From an uncultured Clostridia bacterium (GTDB lineage: Bacteria; Bacillota; Clostridia; Oscillospirales; CAG-272), in the NCBI GenBank assembly GCA_947631245.1, contig CANRKP010000004.1, positions 23,892 to 87,891 on the forward strand: a stretch of 64,000 nucleotides of DNA, given 5' to 3'. This document shows positions 42,891 to 51,799 of this stretch, piece by piece. The notes beneath the pieces are model-generated. The model did not search any database and had not been told where the DNA came from. It worked only from the letters and a program-made list of their open reading frames with translations. Position 1 is the stretch's first letter, and each line of letters starts with the position of its first letter. A program made the position numbers and the translations under genes.

Positions 42891-43134
42891 TGTGAGCCGC
42901 GAGCGCTTTCATCACGCGCTCCGCGTCGCCGGACGGGATCGTCACCGTAAGCTCTATCTCGGACACCTCGGCAGATGAGGCAAAGCTCCCGCAGTCGAGA
43001 ATGACGCGGAGCAGCATCGGAAGCGCGCCGCGCATTCCGTATCCGAGAATACTGACGGGAACGAAGCCGGGCACGTCCTTTTGACGCGCCGGGCGTATCA
43101 GCACGGCGTCTATAATATATTTCTCGCTTTTCAT
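42847..43134 (-). CDS. Small hypothetical protein, 95 aa
   Basis: Reads MKSEKYIIDAVLIRP... and ends SRNKE. The beta-alpha pattern (EIELTVTIPSGDAERVMKALAAHI near the C-terminus, in short pieces) could suit a small regulatory fold, but I do not recognise a family. It lies downstream of hom on the same strand, after hom's terminator hairpin, and its end overlaps the opposing methyltransferase gene by 44 bp. No clear ribosome binding site is seen, and the frame is open further upstream, so the start is uncertain. Confidence 0.5.
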   Translation of the reverse strand: MKSEKYIIDAVLIRPARQKDVPGFVPVSILGYGMRGALPMLLRVILDCGSFASSAEVSEIELTVTIPSGDAERVMKALAAHISREPKALLSRNKE

Positions 43135-43178
43135 TTCATTTTGGAGTGCCTGTTTTTTGCTCAGTCCTAAAAATTCAT

Positions 43179-43204
43179 ACCGCCCCGGTTTTTGCCGGGG
43201 CGGT
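43179..43204 (-). terminator. Hairpin after hom
   Basis: ACCGCCCCGG pairs with CCGGGGCGGT; on the minus strand AATTTTT follows a few bases later. Confidence 0.7.
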
Positions 43205-43286
43205 CGCAGTTTTCCGATATCGTACCGCTGACGCCCGGCGACAGCGGCGGGTAGCTCCGGCTTTTTGTCGGCAGGAACACCTGCTT

Positions 43287-44477
43287 TTATATTATGCGGT
43301 AAACGGATATCTGTGAATTTTCCTTTGTGAGGCGTTCGACATCGCCGTGTTTGCACGGCGGGAGGATGAACGCGGTCGTGTCGCCGCCTGTGACGCAAAA
43401 TTCGGGCTCGGAGAACTTTGTGACTTCGGCGGAAAAAACGGTCGGAACGGTGACGAAGTGGCGGCAGACGTGCTCGGTGTAGGGGAGGAGCAGGTCATCT
43501 CCGTCCTTTTTGAACGGGCGGCAGCGGCGCGCCGTGCCTGACGCGACGGCAACGATGTCGGCGATAATGCTGCCGGCGGTCGGATATTTTCCGGCGCCCT
43601 GTCCGAAGAACATAAGCGTCCCTGAGCGCGAGCAGTCGAGAAGGATGCCGTTGTAGACGTCGGAGATGTACGCGAGAGGCGAGGAATGCGGGACGAAGCA
43701 GGGCGCGGCGAATATGTCTACCATGCCGTCCTCGGTCGGGGCGGCGTGAGCTATGAGCTTTATCGTGCCGCCGAACTCGGACGCAAGCGATATCGTGTCG
43801 GGCGTGACGCCTCGTATCGACTCGGCGCGCACGCGCGACGGGTCATGCAGCTTGCCCGATGCGAGCGCCGCGAGGATCGTTATTTTTCTCTGCGAGTCTA
43901 TTGCGTCGACGTCGGCGGACGGGTCGCGCTCTGCGTACCCCAAGCGCTGCGCTTCCGCCAGCGCGTCCTCAAACGGGACGCCTTCCGATACTTTTGTAAG
44001 AATATAGTTCGTTGTTCCGTTTACGATGCCGTTTACGGCGTTGATCTGTTCTGACGCAAGGGAGTCCGTTATCGGACGGATAAGGGGGATGCCTCCGCCG
44101 ACCGAAGCCTCAAAGAGATAGAAAACGCCGTGCGCCTCCGCCTCCGCGAGAAACTCGTCTCCGAAATTGGATACGACCTCTTTGTTTGAGGTGACGACGT
44201 GCTTTCCGGCGCAAAGCGCCGCCAGGGTGTATTCGCGTGCCGGATGGGAGCCGCCCATAGTCTCGGCGACAAGCTCGACCTCCGGGTCGTTTATGATGGT
44301 ATCTATCGAATGGACGACCTTGTCTTCGAGCGGATGACCGGGAAAATCCCTCAGGTCGAGGATGTACTTTATATCGACGGGCTGACCGCTTGCCGCGGTT
44401 ATTTCGGCTCTGTCGCGGATGAGCTCGTCCGCGACGCCTCCGCCTATATTTCCCATCCCGAGTATGGCTATTTTCAT
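43287..44477 (-). CDS. hom: Homoserine dehydrogenase
   Basis: Reduces aspartate semialdehyde to homoserine for threonine and methionine synthesis. The 396-residue protein has the Rossmann start ILGMGNIGGGV, AGKHVVTSNKEVVS, FEASVGGGIPLI, NGIVNGTTNYIL, the catalytic AERDPSADVDAIDSQRK, and a C-terminus (HFVTVPTVFSAEV, CVTGGDTTAFILPP) that is shorter than the ACT domain of Bacillus Hom and may be a reduced version. Start and the preceding gene's stop overlap by 4 bp (ATGA), so hom is translated by coupling to the membrane protein gene before it. That is an uncommon place for hom. Confidence 0.95.
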   Translation of the reverse strand: MKIAILGMGNIGGGVADELIRDRAEITAASGQPVDIKYILDLRDFPGHPLEDKVVHSIDTIINDPEVELVAETMGGSHPAREYTLAALCAGKHVVTSNKEVVSNFGDEFLAEAEAHGVFYLFEASVGGGIPLIRPITDSLASEQINAVNGIVNGTTNYILTKVSEGVPFEDALAEAQRLGYAERDPSADVDAIDSQRKITILAALASGKLHDPSRVRAESIRGVTPDTISLASEFGGTIKLIAHAAPTEDGMVDIFAAPCFVPHSSPLAYISDVYNGILLDCSRSGTLMFFGQGAGKYPTAGSIIADIVAVASGTARRCRPFKKDGDDLLLPYTEHVCRHFVTVPTVFSAEVTKFSEPEFCVTGGDTTAFILPPCKHGDVERLTKENSQISVYRII

Positions 44478-45034
44478 CTTTGTGCTCCTTTTTCGTCGAG
44501 GTATTTGCTTAATAATGAATATAATGTTTTGTCGGGCTCAAAGGAAATGACGGCAAGTCCGCCGTCCGCCTCGAGCACGATGCGGCAGTATTCCGCGGGG
44601 CACATAGTCGCTCGGAAATCATACCGCGACGCGGCGCCGTATCCTGTGACCTCCGCGTTGTGCGGGTCCTTGTGGGTGCAGGGGATAAGAGCCTTTATCC
44701 CGCAGAGATCGGCCTTCGCAAGCGTTGTCTTGCGCTTGCCCTGAACGCGGTATACGACGAGCGAGACGCCCGTCACCTCTCCGCTGTTTTTGTTTTCCGA
44801 CGGTATCACCCCGTAGATGTAATATACCCATGTGTAGCGCTGGTTTATATAGATGCCCGCGACGAGGCAGACGAGCGCGAGAAACTGGAGTATAGGGACG
44901 AACCTGACGCCTTTGACAAAGATGGGGTAGAGGTAAAGAAAAGCGGCGGAAATATAGCAGACGACGGAAAAGACGATGTCAGTTTTGTTTGCCCGTGCAG
45001 CCCTGTACGTGTAGTCAAAGTCCGAGTTGCTCAT
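44474..45034 (-). CDS. Hypothetical membrane protein, 186 aa
   Basis: Two closely spaced membrane helices (IVFSVVCYISAAFLYLY about 20-38 and FVPILQFLALVCLVAGIYI about 45-63) precede a soluble C-terminal domain with beta strands (GVSLVVYRVQGKRKTTLA, CRIVLEADGGLAVISFEP) that resembles bacterial PH-like folds. I do not recognise a named family. It overlaps both neighbours by 4 bp (ATGA), so three genes (45810 to 43287) form one tightly coupled operon ending with hom. Codon use is host-like. Confidence 0.7.
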   Translation of the reverse strand: MSNSDFDYTYRAARANKTDIVFSVVCYISAAFLYLYPIFVKGVRFVPILQFLALVCLVAGIYINQRYTWVYYIYGVIPSENKNSGEVTGVSLVVYRVQGKRKTTLAKADLCGIKALIPCTHKDPHNAEVTGYGAASRYDFRATMCPAEYCRIVLEADGGLAVISFEPDKTLYSLLSKYLDEKGAQR

Positions 45035-45810
45035 GACAGCCCTTTCTTTTCACTGCCGGAGAGGGAATATTCCTCTCGGCTGCGCTCCGTGCTGTATACC
45101 CTCATCCTGCCGAGCACCATCGAATAGTCGGGCGTGCCGCCGTAGGAGGGATATATTTCAAGATAGTAGTCGACGTTGTCCTCGGGCAGCCCGTCAAACG
45201 TCAGCTTGTGGTATACGTAAAGAATGCGCGTCAGCCTCTCCGCGTCGTTTGGAGTGTATGTGTGCCCCTCGTCGTCTGTCAGGCGGAAGGCGAAGAAATC
45301 GCCGTTTCGCATCTCGCCCTCGGAATATGTGACGGTCGAGGCAACCTGGCGCTTTATTACCTCGGCGGATAAGGACGGTACTCCGAACCGCCCCGCCTCG
45401 AAGAGCGCGTCCGCGAGCATGTTGCCCTCGGGCGTGCCGTTTATGACTGTGTCTGCGGTGCGTACGTTATATCTGACGGATACCTGAAGCTCGCCTGCTG
45501 ACGGGCAGAAGAAGAGCCCCGTCGCGTAATAGACGCCGTCCTGAGTATACATATCGTATACGGACTGCGTGTATATTTCAAGCTCGTCGCCCTTTTCGGC
45601 GTAAGCGGCGCGCAGCGCGTCCGTCAGCTTCAGGTTTTTTACGGCCTTCGGGTCCTCCGCCATGCAGACGCGGAATATGATGGCGCAGTTCACGAGAAGA
45701 ATCATGATATAGAAGATTATGCGGACCACGGTGCCGGCTCGGGACGGATGATGTTCTTCAGTTACTTCGTATTCCTCGAAGTCGTCTATAAAGCGCTTTT
45801 TTTCCGCCAT
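45031..45810 (-). CDS. Hypothetical single-pass membrane protein, 259 aa
   Basis: The ATG at 45808-45810 is chosen because AAAGG lies about ten bases upstream and the promoter just beyond; an upstream in-frame start would lie within that promoter. The protein has a short acidic cytosolic segment (KKRFIDDFEEYEVTEE), one membrane helix (VVRIIFYIMILLVNCAIIF, about 28-47) and a 200-residue outer domain (YDMYTQDGVYYATGLFFC, YVYHKLTFDGLPEDNVDYYL) of unknown family. First gene of the three-gene operon leading to hom. Confidence 0.7.
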   Translation of the reverse strand: MAEKKRFIDDFEEYEVTEEHHPSRAGTVVRIIFYIMILLVNCAIIFRVCMAEDPKAVKNLKLTDALRAAYAEKGDELEIYTQSVYDMYTQDGVYYATGLFFCPSAGELQVSVRYNVRTADTVINGTPEGNMLADALFEAGRFGVPSLSAEVIKRQVASTVTYSEGEMRNGDFFAFRLTDDEGHTYTPNDAERLTRILYVYHKLTFDGLPEDNVDYYLEIYPSYGGTPDYSMVLGRMRVYSTERSREEYSLSGSEKKGLS

Positions 45811-45848
45811 GACAGCAGGACCTTTGCAAAAATTCAGTATACAAAGAC

Positions 45849-45878
45849 AGTATACCACAAACCGCAGACTAAAATCAA
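45849..45878 (-). promoter_or_regulatory. Promoter of the hom operon
   Basis: On the minus strand TTGATT and TATACT separated by 18 bp, about 40 bp before the first start codon. Confidence 0.7.
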
Positions 45879-45950
45879 GTGTGTAAAGCAAAGAGAACGA
45901 AAAAAGGCGAAAAAAGCGTTCCTTAGCGGCGGGACGGCGCCTGCCGCGTG

Positions 45951-45979
45951 TTGACATGACGCCCTAACTGTGATATAAT
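45951..45979 (+). promoter_or_regulatory. Consensus promoter of proS
   Basis: TTGACA, 17-bp spacer, TATAAT. The leader is only about 45 nt, too short for a T-box, which many Firmicutes synthetase genes carry. Confidence 0.9.
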
Positions 45980-46030
45980 CTATTGAAAATTACGACAAAA
46001 ATCAGCCTTGATTGGGGGTCATAAAAGAAT

Positions 46031-47470
46031 ATGGGCAACGATAAAAAAATGGTGTCCGCCGTAACTTCGATGGAGGAGGACTTTGCCCGCTGGTATACGG
46101 ACATATGCATGAAGGCGGAGCTCATCGACTATTCGAGCGTCCGCGGCTGCATGATAATCCGTCCTTACGGTTACGCCATTTGGGAGAATATACAGAAGAT
46201 ACTCGACGCGAAATTCAAGGCGACGGGACACGAGAATGTCTATATGCCGATGTTCATACCCGAGTCGCTCCTTCAGAAGGAAAAGGACCACGTCGAGGGC
46301 TTCGCGCCCGAGGTCGCGTGGGTGACGCACGGCGGCTCCGAACCTCTTGCCGAGAGGCTCTGCGTGCGCCCGACGTCCGAGACGCTCTTCTGCGAGCATT
46401 ATGCAAATATAATCAAGAGCTACCGCGACCTGCCGAAGCTCTATAATCAGTGGTGCTCCGTCGTAAGATGGGAAAAGACAACTCGTCCGTTCCTTCGCAG
46501 CCGCGAATTTTTGTGGCAGGAGGGGCACACGATGCACGCGACGCCCGAGGAGGCGATAGCGGAGACGGAGCGGATGCTCAACATTTACGCGGACTTCCAC
46601 GAGCACGACCTTGCGATTCCGGTCGTCAGAGGCAGAAAGACAGACAGCGACAAGTTCGCGGGCGCCGAGGCGACATACGCCATCGAGGCTTTGATGCATG
46701 ACGGAAAGTCGCTTCAGGCGGGCACGTCGCACTATTTCGGCGACGGCTTTGCGCGCGCGTTCGATATAAAGTATACGGACAGGGAAAACAAGCTCGTCTA
46801 TCCGTATCAGACGTCGTGGGGCGTGACCACGCGCATGATAGGCGGCATCATCATGACGCACGGAGACGACAACGGTCTCGTGCTGCCGCCCGCGGTAGCG
46901 CCAGTGCAGGCGGTCATCGTGCCCGTCGCGCAGCATAAGGAAGGCGTTCTCGAGGCTGCTGAGGCACTGCGTGCAAGGCTTGCGGACACCGTCCGCGTCA
47001 AGCTCGACGACAGCGAGAACTCGCCCGGCTGGAAATATGCCGAGTACGAGATGAAGGGCGTCCCGATAAGGATCGAGCTCGGACCGCGCGATATCGAGGC
47101 GGGGCAGTGCGTCATCGTGACGCGTCACAACAGAGAAAAGACGACGGTTTCGCTCGAAAATATCGAGATCGCCGTCAAGGATAAGCTCGAAGAGGTCCGT
47201 TCGGGGCTTTACGCCCGCGCGCTCGCGAACCGCGAGGCGAGGACGTTTGCCTGCACGACGCTCGACGAGGTCAAGGCGATCCGCGCCGAAAAGGGAGACG
47301 GCTTCTTCAAGCTGATGTGGTGCGGCGATCCCGAATGCGAAGAAAAAATAAAGGAAGAGACGGGCGTAACATCACGCTGCATTCCGTTTGAGCAGGAGCA
47401 TCACTCCGACAAATGCGTATGCTGCGGCAAACCCGCCCGGCATATGGTATACTTCGCCGTCGCATATTGA
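46031..47470 (+). CDS. proS: Prolyl-tRNA synthetase, archaeal/eukaryal-like (type 3)
   Basis: Charges tRNA-Pro. At 479 residues it is the short form without the editing insertion of bacterial-type ProRS. Class II motifs are visible: motif 2 in [30 protein letters not shown], with the proline-specific RPTSET before it and the [11 protein letters not shown] motif 3 region. The C-terminal zinc domain ([24 protein letters not shown]) ends in the family's typical YFAVAY. A GGGGGT element precedes the ATG. It is followed 15 bp later by rodA and may be co-transcribed with it. Confidence 0.96.
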   Translation: MGNDKKMVSAVTSMEEDFARWYTDICMKAELIDYSSVRGCMIIRPYGYAIWENIQKILDAKFKATGHENVYMPMFIPESLLQKEKDHVEGFAPEVAWVTHGGSEPLAERLCVRPTSETLFCEHYANIIKSYRDLPKLYNQWCSVVRWEKTTRPFLRSREFLWQEGHTMHATPEEAIAETERMLNIYADFHEHDLAIPVVRGRKTDSDKFAGAEATYAIEALMHDGKSLQAGTSHYFGDGFARAFDIKYTDRENKLVYPYQTSWGVTTRMIGGIIMTHGDDNGLVLPPAVAPVQAVIVPVAQHKEGVLEAAEALRARLADTVRVKLDDSENSPGWKYAEYEMKGVPIRIELGPRDIEAGQCVIVTRHNREKTTVSLENIEIAVKDKLEEVRSGLYARALANREARTFACTTLDEVKAIRAEKGDGFFKLMWCGDPECEEKIKEETGVTSRCIPFEQEHHSDKCVCCGKPARHMVYFAVAY

Positions 47471-47485
47471 TGACGGCAAAGAAAG

Positions 47486-48622
47486 ATGAAGGTTTTTTCT
47501 ACATCAGTTAAGGAAAAGCTGCTCAAGCTCGATTTTGTCATTCTGTTATGCGCCGCCGGCATGACGGCGCTTTCAGTTCTGACGCTGTACGGGATAAAGG
47601 ATCAGTATGCGGGCGGGTCGAGGATGTTTCTGATTCAGACGGCGTCGGCGCTGCTCGGCCTTGTCTGCGTCGTCATAATGTCGCTTTTCGATTACGATGC
47701 AATAATATCGCGGTTGTGGATACCGATAATGCTCGTGTCCGTGGCGCTGCTCATGCTCGTAAAGCTGATAGGCACAAACCCGATGCACGACCCGAGCCAG
47801 CCGCGGCTATGGATATACCTCGGCGTTATTTACTGGCAGCCGTCCGAAACGGTCAAGCTGCTGTTCATAATGTCGCTCGCGAAGCACATCGACATTGTGA
47901 AGGAAAAGGTCAATCACCCGAAGAGCATAATTGCCGTCGGGCTCCACGCGCTCATCATCATCGGCATGGTGATATTTATCGACGACCTCGGTTCCGCGCT
48001 TGTGTTCATGTGCATATTCGCCGCGATGTTTTATTCCGCGGGGCTGTCGCTTTGGTACTTTGTCGGAGCGATAGGCGCCGCGGTCATTGCGATGCCCTAC
48101 ATTTGGCCGCACCTTGGCGCATATCAGCAGGAGAGGATCCTCGTTGGCTTCGACCCGATGATAGACCCGTCGGGCAAGGGATATCAGCCTCTGATGAGCC
48201 GCGCCGCGATATCGGCGGGCGGCTTTTGGGGAGCGGGTATTAACGGAGGCGGAGAATATCTGAAAATACCTGTCGCGACGACGGACTTTTTCTTCTCAAT
48301 AACGGCGGAGAAGTTCGGATTTTTCGGCGCGCTCGTATACCTTACGCTGATGACGGTCCTCATCGTCCGCGTGATCTTCGTTGCGCGCTCCTCGCGCAAG
48401 GATACGGGGACGTTTATGTGCGCGGGAGTCGTCGCAATAATGATAGCGCAGACGACGGAGAACATGGGCATGTGTCTTGCGATGCTGCCCGTCGTCGGGA
48501 TAACGATGCCGTTCATGAGTTACGGCGGCTCCTCGATGCTTAACACATGGCTGCTTTTAGGGCTCGTCGAGAGCGTCAGGCTGCACAACACGAAATACTA
48601 TTTCGAGCGGGAAAAGGCGTAG
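47486..48622 (+). CDS. rodA: Peptidoglycan glycosyltransferase RodA (SEDS family)
   Basis: A 378-residue SEDS protein with about ten membrane helices that polymerises lipid II during elongation. Conserved parts are RLWIYLGVIYWQPSETVKLLFI, the catalytic Asp in FIDDLGSALVF, RILVGFDPMIDPSGKGYQ and the C-terminal MPFMSYGGSSML. Features favour RodA over FtsW or SpoVE, though these are hard to separate without alignment. ATG 47486 follows AAAGA; no strong Shine-Dalgarno is visible. A short unrelated gene follows after 7 bp. Confidence 0.92.
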   Translation: MKVFSTSVKEKLLKLDFVILLCAAGMTALSVLTLYGIKDQYAGGSRMFLIQTASALLGLVCVVIMSLFDYDAIISRLWIPIMLVSVALLMLVKLIGTNPMHDPSQPRLWIYLGVIYWQPSETVKLLFIMSLAKHIDIVKEKVNHPKSIIAVGLHALIIIGMVIFIDDLGSALVFMCIFAAMFYSAGLSLWYFVGAIGAAVIAMPYIWPHLGAYQQERILVGFDPMIDPSGKGYQPLMSRAAISAGGFWGAGINGGGEYLKIPVATTDFFFSITAEKFGFFGALVYLTLMTVLIVRVIFVARSSRKDTGTFMCAGVVAIMIAQTTENMGMCLAMLPVVGITMPFMSYGGSSMLNTWLLLGLVESVRLHNTKYYFEREKA

Positions 48623-48629
48623 GAACAGT

Positions 48630-49298
48630 ATGGAAAACGAAAAATCGGGGAAAAACACGGAACTGACTAACCGCGACATAATAAATTTCTTTGCGGACAA
48701 AAGCATGGGAGAAGGAAGCGCAACGCAGGAATACTTGAACGGAATATATAAATCCGAGGGATTAGAGGGACTTTTGCGTAATGGAAATTACATTGATCTT
48801 GCGCGTTCATTCAAATTCTTCCGTATGCTCAGCGGCGACGTCTCTGCGGAGAATATGTTTAAATCATGCAAGTGGCTGAAAACGCTTGCCGAAAAATGTA
48901 ACCTTGATGTTTTTCTTGATAATATTTCTCCGGAAAAATTATACGAAGAAAGCTATAAAGCCGATTTTCAGAGATGGCATTTCATAGTTTCGTGGTGTGG
49001 TTTGAAGTGCTTTGAAAAAAACGTAATAGAGAAGGAGATAGAAAGCGAAAAAGCTTTTTTAGATTGCTCTGCAATTGATAAGGATGGAGTATTTCGCGAA
49101 AAGGGAGTGGGCGCTGTTAAATGCAAAGAACTGCTCTATTGGCTGTGCGAGACATCGGCAGGCAAAGGAAAAATCGAAGAGGTGCTGAATGAAAAAAGGA
49201 AAGAAAGCCCGTATGTCTTAGCAAGAAGTCTAAGGGAAGAAATAATATATGCAGTAAAAATTGTAAAAGAAAACAACTGCATAAAGCAGTACATATAA
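48630..49298 (+). CDS. Hypothetical protein, 222 aa
   Basis: I do not recognise this family. The product is soluble, mostly alpha-helical and charged, with several Cys and Trp (FIVSWCGLKCFEKN, LLYWLCETS) and a Lys-rich C-terminus. The gene starts seven bases after rodA with AGGAAC upstream of the ATG. Its base composition is noticeably more AT-rich than rodA before it, which suggests later acquisition. No domain, signal peptide or membrane helix is apparent. The next gene follows after 17 bp with its own ribosome binding site. Confidence 0.65.
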   Translation: MENEKSGKNTELTNRDIINFFADKSMGEGSATQEYLNGIYKSEGLEGLLRNGNYIDLARSFKFFRMLSGDVSAENMFKSCKWLKTLAEKCNLDVFLDNISPEKLYEESYKADFQRWHFIVSWCGLKCFEKNVIEKEIESEKAFLDCSAIDKDGVFREKGVGAVKCKELLYWLCETSAGKGKIEEVLNEKRKESPYVLARSLREEIIYAVKIVKENNCIKQYI

Positions 49299-49315
49299 TT
49301 CAAAGAGGACGTTAC

Positions 49316-49579
49316 ATGAAGGTGAAATATATCAGCATGTGTTTGAGCGACCGCGAGGTCGGGCGCGTGTACGAGGACCGCATAGTGTCAATGATCCCGC
49401 CCGGGCCCTTCATGCCCGATATCAGGCAGTGGTATGATGACAGCTTTTACGGCATACCGAAAAGCAGCACTTTCGAGGAACGCTACCGGCATGTTGAGGA
49501 GAATTGCTATATGTGCTTCTCAAAGCCCGCGCTGAAGCTGTACGCATGCGAGATCGACAGCGAGGCGGCAGATTTATAA
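49316..49579 (+). CDS. Hypothetical protein, 87 aa
   Basis: An 87-residue protein starting MKVKYISMCLSDREVGRVYE, Pro/Tyr-rich in the middle (SMIPPGPFMPDIRQWYDD) and ending in an acidic Ala/Glu tail. The family is unknown to me. GAGGACG precedes the ATG at good spacing and codon use is host-like, so it is probably expressed. A bidirectional terminator follows, making it the last gene of the rightward run that begins with proS. Confidence 0.6.
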   Translation: MKVKYISMCLSDREVGRVYEDRIVSMIPPGPFMPDIRQWYDDSFYGIPKSSTFEERYRHVEENCYMCFSKPALKLYACEIDSEAADL

Positions 49580-49584
49580 GAAAA

Positions 49585-49631
49585 AAGGATGGCATGACCG
49601 AATGATAACATCGGTCAGCCATCCATTTTTT
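49585..49631. terminator. Terminator between convergent genes
   Basis: GGATGGC and TGACCGA pair with TCGGTCA and GCCATCC, followed by ATTTTTT rightward and with an A-run on the left, so it works in both directions. Confidence 0.88.
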
Positions 49632-49652
49632 ATTCGGCGAGTACTGCCGCGT

Positions 49653-49862
49653 TCAGCAAAACAGCGTGCAGCCCATGCGGCGGAAGTGCTCGATAAGCTC
49701 GTAAAGCTCATCCGTCGGAATGTCGAGCTCCTCCGAAAGGCAGTCTATGCACAGGCATTCGACGGCGCCTCGGTTCACCATTTTCTTATATATCCCGACC
49801 TCGTCGTTTGAAAGCCGCTTCCCGCATTTTTTGCAGGCATTTTTTACTTCCGCGCCCTGCAT
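49653..49862 (-). CDS. Small zinc-ribbon-like protein, 69 aa
   Basis: Contains two Cys pairs (ACKKCGKRL and CLCIDCL) around a VGIYKKMVNRGA segment, consistent with a structural zinc site, then a helical acidic half (EELDIPTDELYELIEHFRRMGC). I know similar small uncharacterised proteins in Firmicutes but not their function. It starts five bases after the alpha-galactosidase stop, on the same strand, and so is probably co-transcribed with it; a functional link is not evident. Confidence 0.7.
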   Translation of the reverse strand: MQGAEVKNACKKCGKRLSNDEVGIYKKMVNRGAVECLCIDCLSEELDIPTDELYELIEHFRRMGCTLFC

Positions 49863-49867
49863 CCCGT

Positions 49868-51007
49868 TTACATGCGGACGAGGCGCGCGCGGTAAACGCG
49901 TATCTCGTGCGGCTCGAGTCCGTGAACGTTGAAGTAATCGCAGTACGGTCCCGAGACCTCGCCCGTAAATATGTCGCGGAGTTCAAAGCCGAAGCCCGCG
50001 CGGGAAGACAGCCCGATGTCGAAAAGCTCGCAGGAAAGTCCCGCCCGATGGTCGGAATAATTGACGAACGCAAACGCGTATTCGCCGCCCGAAAGGTGCT
50101 TGAACATTCCGACGACGTTCGACTCGCTGTTGCCGTAGAAGAACATGGGCGGACGCGCGTCCTCGTCCTGATCTATCGCTAGCAGCTCACGGTTCGTGAG
50201 CAGGGAGAGCGTTTCGTCGCTCATGTGCCTGACGTCGCAGCCTATCATGAGCGGCGACTGATAGAGGCACCAAAGCGCGAAGTGCGTGCGGTACTCGAGA
50301 TCCGAGCAGCCGCCGCCGTGACCGCCGGCGACGTTGCCGTTGCCGTACATGCCGCAGATGAGCATGTCCATGTCGTTGTAGCAGCCGGGGGCACTGTACG
50401 CTATCTTGTCCATTTGGCTGCGTGCGATATTTCTGACATGGTCAAACTTGTCGAAAATGTCTCCCGTCGAGCGGTACATGTCGGCGCCCGAAGAACGTAT
50501 CCATCTCTCGACGTTGTCGGAGCCCCAGTTGCAGGCGGAGAGGAGTATGTCGCGCCCCGTCGATTTGAGAGCCATTGACATTCTGTTGTAGAGGATGGGT
50601 CCGTCCTGAAGCCTCGGTTTGTTGCAGAAGTCGTATTTGAGATAGTCGACGCCCCATGACGCGAACGTCTCCGCGTCCTCAAATTCGTGCTCGAAGCTGC
50701 CGGGGTAGCCGGCGCATGTCTTTGTCCCCGCGTCGGAGTACATACCGAATTTAAGCCCGAGCGAATGGATATAATCGGAGAGGGTCTTTATCCCGGACGG
50801 GAATTTTTTCGGGTCGGGGACTATCCTGCCGTCGGGTCCGCGGCGGCGAAGTGACCAGCAGTCGTCTATGACGATGTATTCGTATCCGGCGTCGCGCAGT
50901 CCCGTTGAGACTATCGCGTTCGCAGTCTCGCGAATGAGGTCTTCGTCGATGTTTTCACCGAACGTGTTCCATGAGTTCCAGCCGAGAGGCGGTCTTTTTG
51001 CAAGCAT
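49868..51007 (-). CDS. Alpha-galactosidase, GH27 family
   Basis: Removes terminal alpha-1,6-galactose, for example from raffinose-type oligosaccharides. The 379-residue enzyme begins with the GH27 hallmark PPLGWNSWNTFGENI and has YIVIDDCW, KFGMYSDAGTKTCAGYPGS, the nucleophile region YLKYDFCN and the acid/base region SGADMYRSTGDI. The C-terminal beta domain (YAFAFVNYSDH) is short. There is no signal peptide, so it acts inside the cell on imported sugars. The ribosome binding site is weak. No transporter is adjacent. With the GH10 xylanase at the window start it points to plant fibre use. Confidence 0.95.
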   Translation of the reverse strand: MLAKRPPLGWNSWNTFGENIDEDLIRETANAIVSTGLRDAGYEYIVIDDCWSLRRRGPDGRIVPDPKKFPSGIKTLSDYIHSLGLKFGMYSDAGTKTCAGYPGSFEHEFEDAETFASWGVDYLKYDFCNKPRLQDGPILYNRMSMALKSTGRDILLSACNWGSDNVERWIRSSGADMYRSTGDIFDKFDHVRNIARSQMDKIAYSAPGCYNDMDMLICGMYGNGNVAGGHGGGCSDLEYRTHFALWCLYQSPLMIGCDVRHMSDETLSLLTNRELLAIDQDEDARPPMFFYGNSESNVVGMFKHLSGGEYAFAFVNYSDHRAGLSCELFDIGLSSRAGFGFELRDIFTGEVSGPYCDYFNVHGLEPHEIRVYRARLVRM

Positions 51008-51149
51008 TTTTCTTTACCGTACTTTTTTATTTTTTTGCGGGTGTGTCCCGCTGACGATATCAGTTTACCATATTTTTATCCGCCATGCAACCCCGTTTTT
51101 CGCGGGCGTACGACGTGCCGCAGTTACGGTTCCGGCGGCGCTCCCGTCC

Positions 51150-51178
51150 TTGACAAAACGGCCCGCGCGTGATAAACT
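51150..51178 (+). promoter_or_regulatory. Sigma-A promoter upstream of the CBS protein gene
   Basis: TTGACA, 17-bp spacer, TAAACT; gives a leader of about 115 nt before the CBS gene. The 291-bp gap 51008-51298 holds nothing else recognisable. Confidence 0.82.
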
Positions 51179-51298
51179 AAGAGGACGGGGAAGTCCCGCA
51201 AAAAAACCGACGCCATGAAAAAACGGAAGATGCGCCTGCGCCGTGCGGGACGGTCTATATCCGGTTTCAGGCGTTCGGTATGAAAACGGTGTGAATGA

Positions 51299-51730
51299 AT
51301 GAATATTATTAAAATTATGATACCGAAAATAAATGTGGCATATGTCCACGCCGACGATTCGATGCGTCAGGGACTCGAAAAAATGAGAAGCCACGGATAT
51401 ACGACTGTACCCGTGATATCGAAGGAAGGCGTCTGCGTCGGGACCGTGAGCGAGGGCGACTACCTTTGGTATATGGTGGAGAACGGGTTCCCCGATATGA
51501 GACGGCTTGAGGAAGTCGGCATTTCGGCGATAATCAACACGACGAGAAATCCCGCCGTGACGATAGACGTTTCGCCTATCGAGCTTTATTCAAGGATAAC
51601 GGAGTGCACATTTGTCCCGATAACGGACGACAGGGGCTGCTTTGTCGGTATCGTGACGCGGCGCGCGGTGCTCTCGTATTTCCGCGACAAGCTCTCGGAG
51701 TACATCGCCGACGCCGATGTCGGCGACTGA
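51299..51730 (+). CDS. CBS-domain pair protein
   Basis: A 143-residue protein made of two CBS motifs forming one Bateman module: IMIPKINVAYVHADDSMRQGLEKM.. with TTVPVISKEGVCVGTVSEGD, then AVTIDVSPIELYSRI.. with FVPITDDRGCFVGIVTRRAV (given in pieces). Such modules sense adenine nucleotides or related ligands and usually sit in larger proteins; here the module stands alone. The Shine-Dalgarno is poor. The OppA-like lipoprotein gene begins 70 bp downstream, so the two may share a transcript. Confidence 0.9.
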   Translation: MNIIKIMIPKINVAYVHADDSMRQGLEKMRSHGYTTVPVISKEGVCVGTVSEGDYLWYMVENGFPDMRRLEEVGISAIINTTRNPAVTIDVSPIELYSRITECTFVPITDDRGCFVGIVTRRAVLSYFRDKLSEYIADADVGD

Positions 51731-51799
51731 CGCGGAATTTTTTCGCAGCGGAATTGACATCATGAAATTCTGACAGACAGGAGGGAACGGATAACAAGG

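Noticed and set aside
45951..46030. T-box leader before proS
   Set aside because: Only about 45 nt separate promoter and start; no specifier loop or terminator is present.
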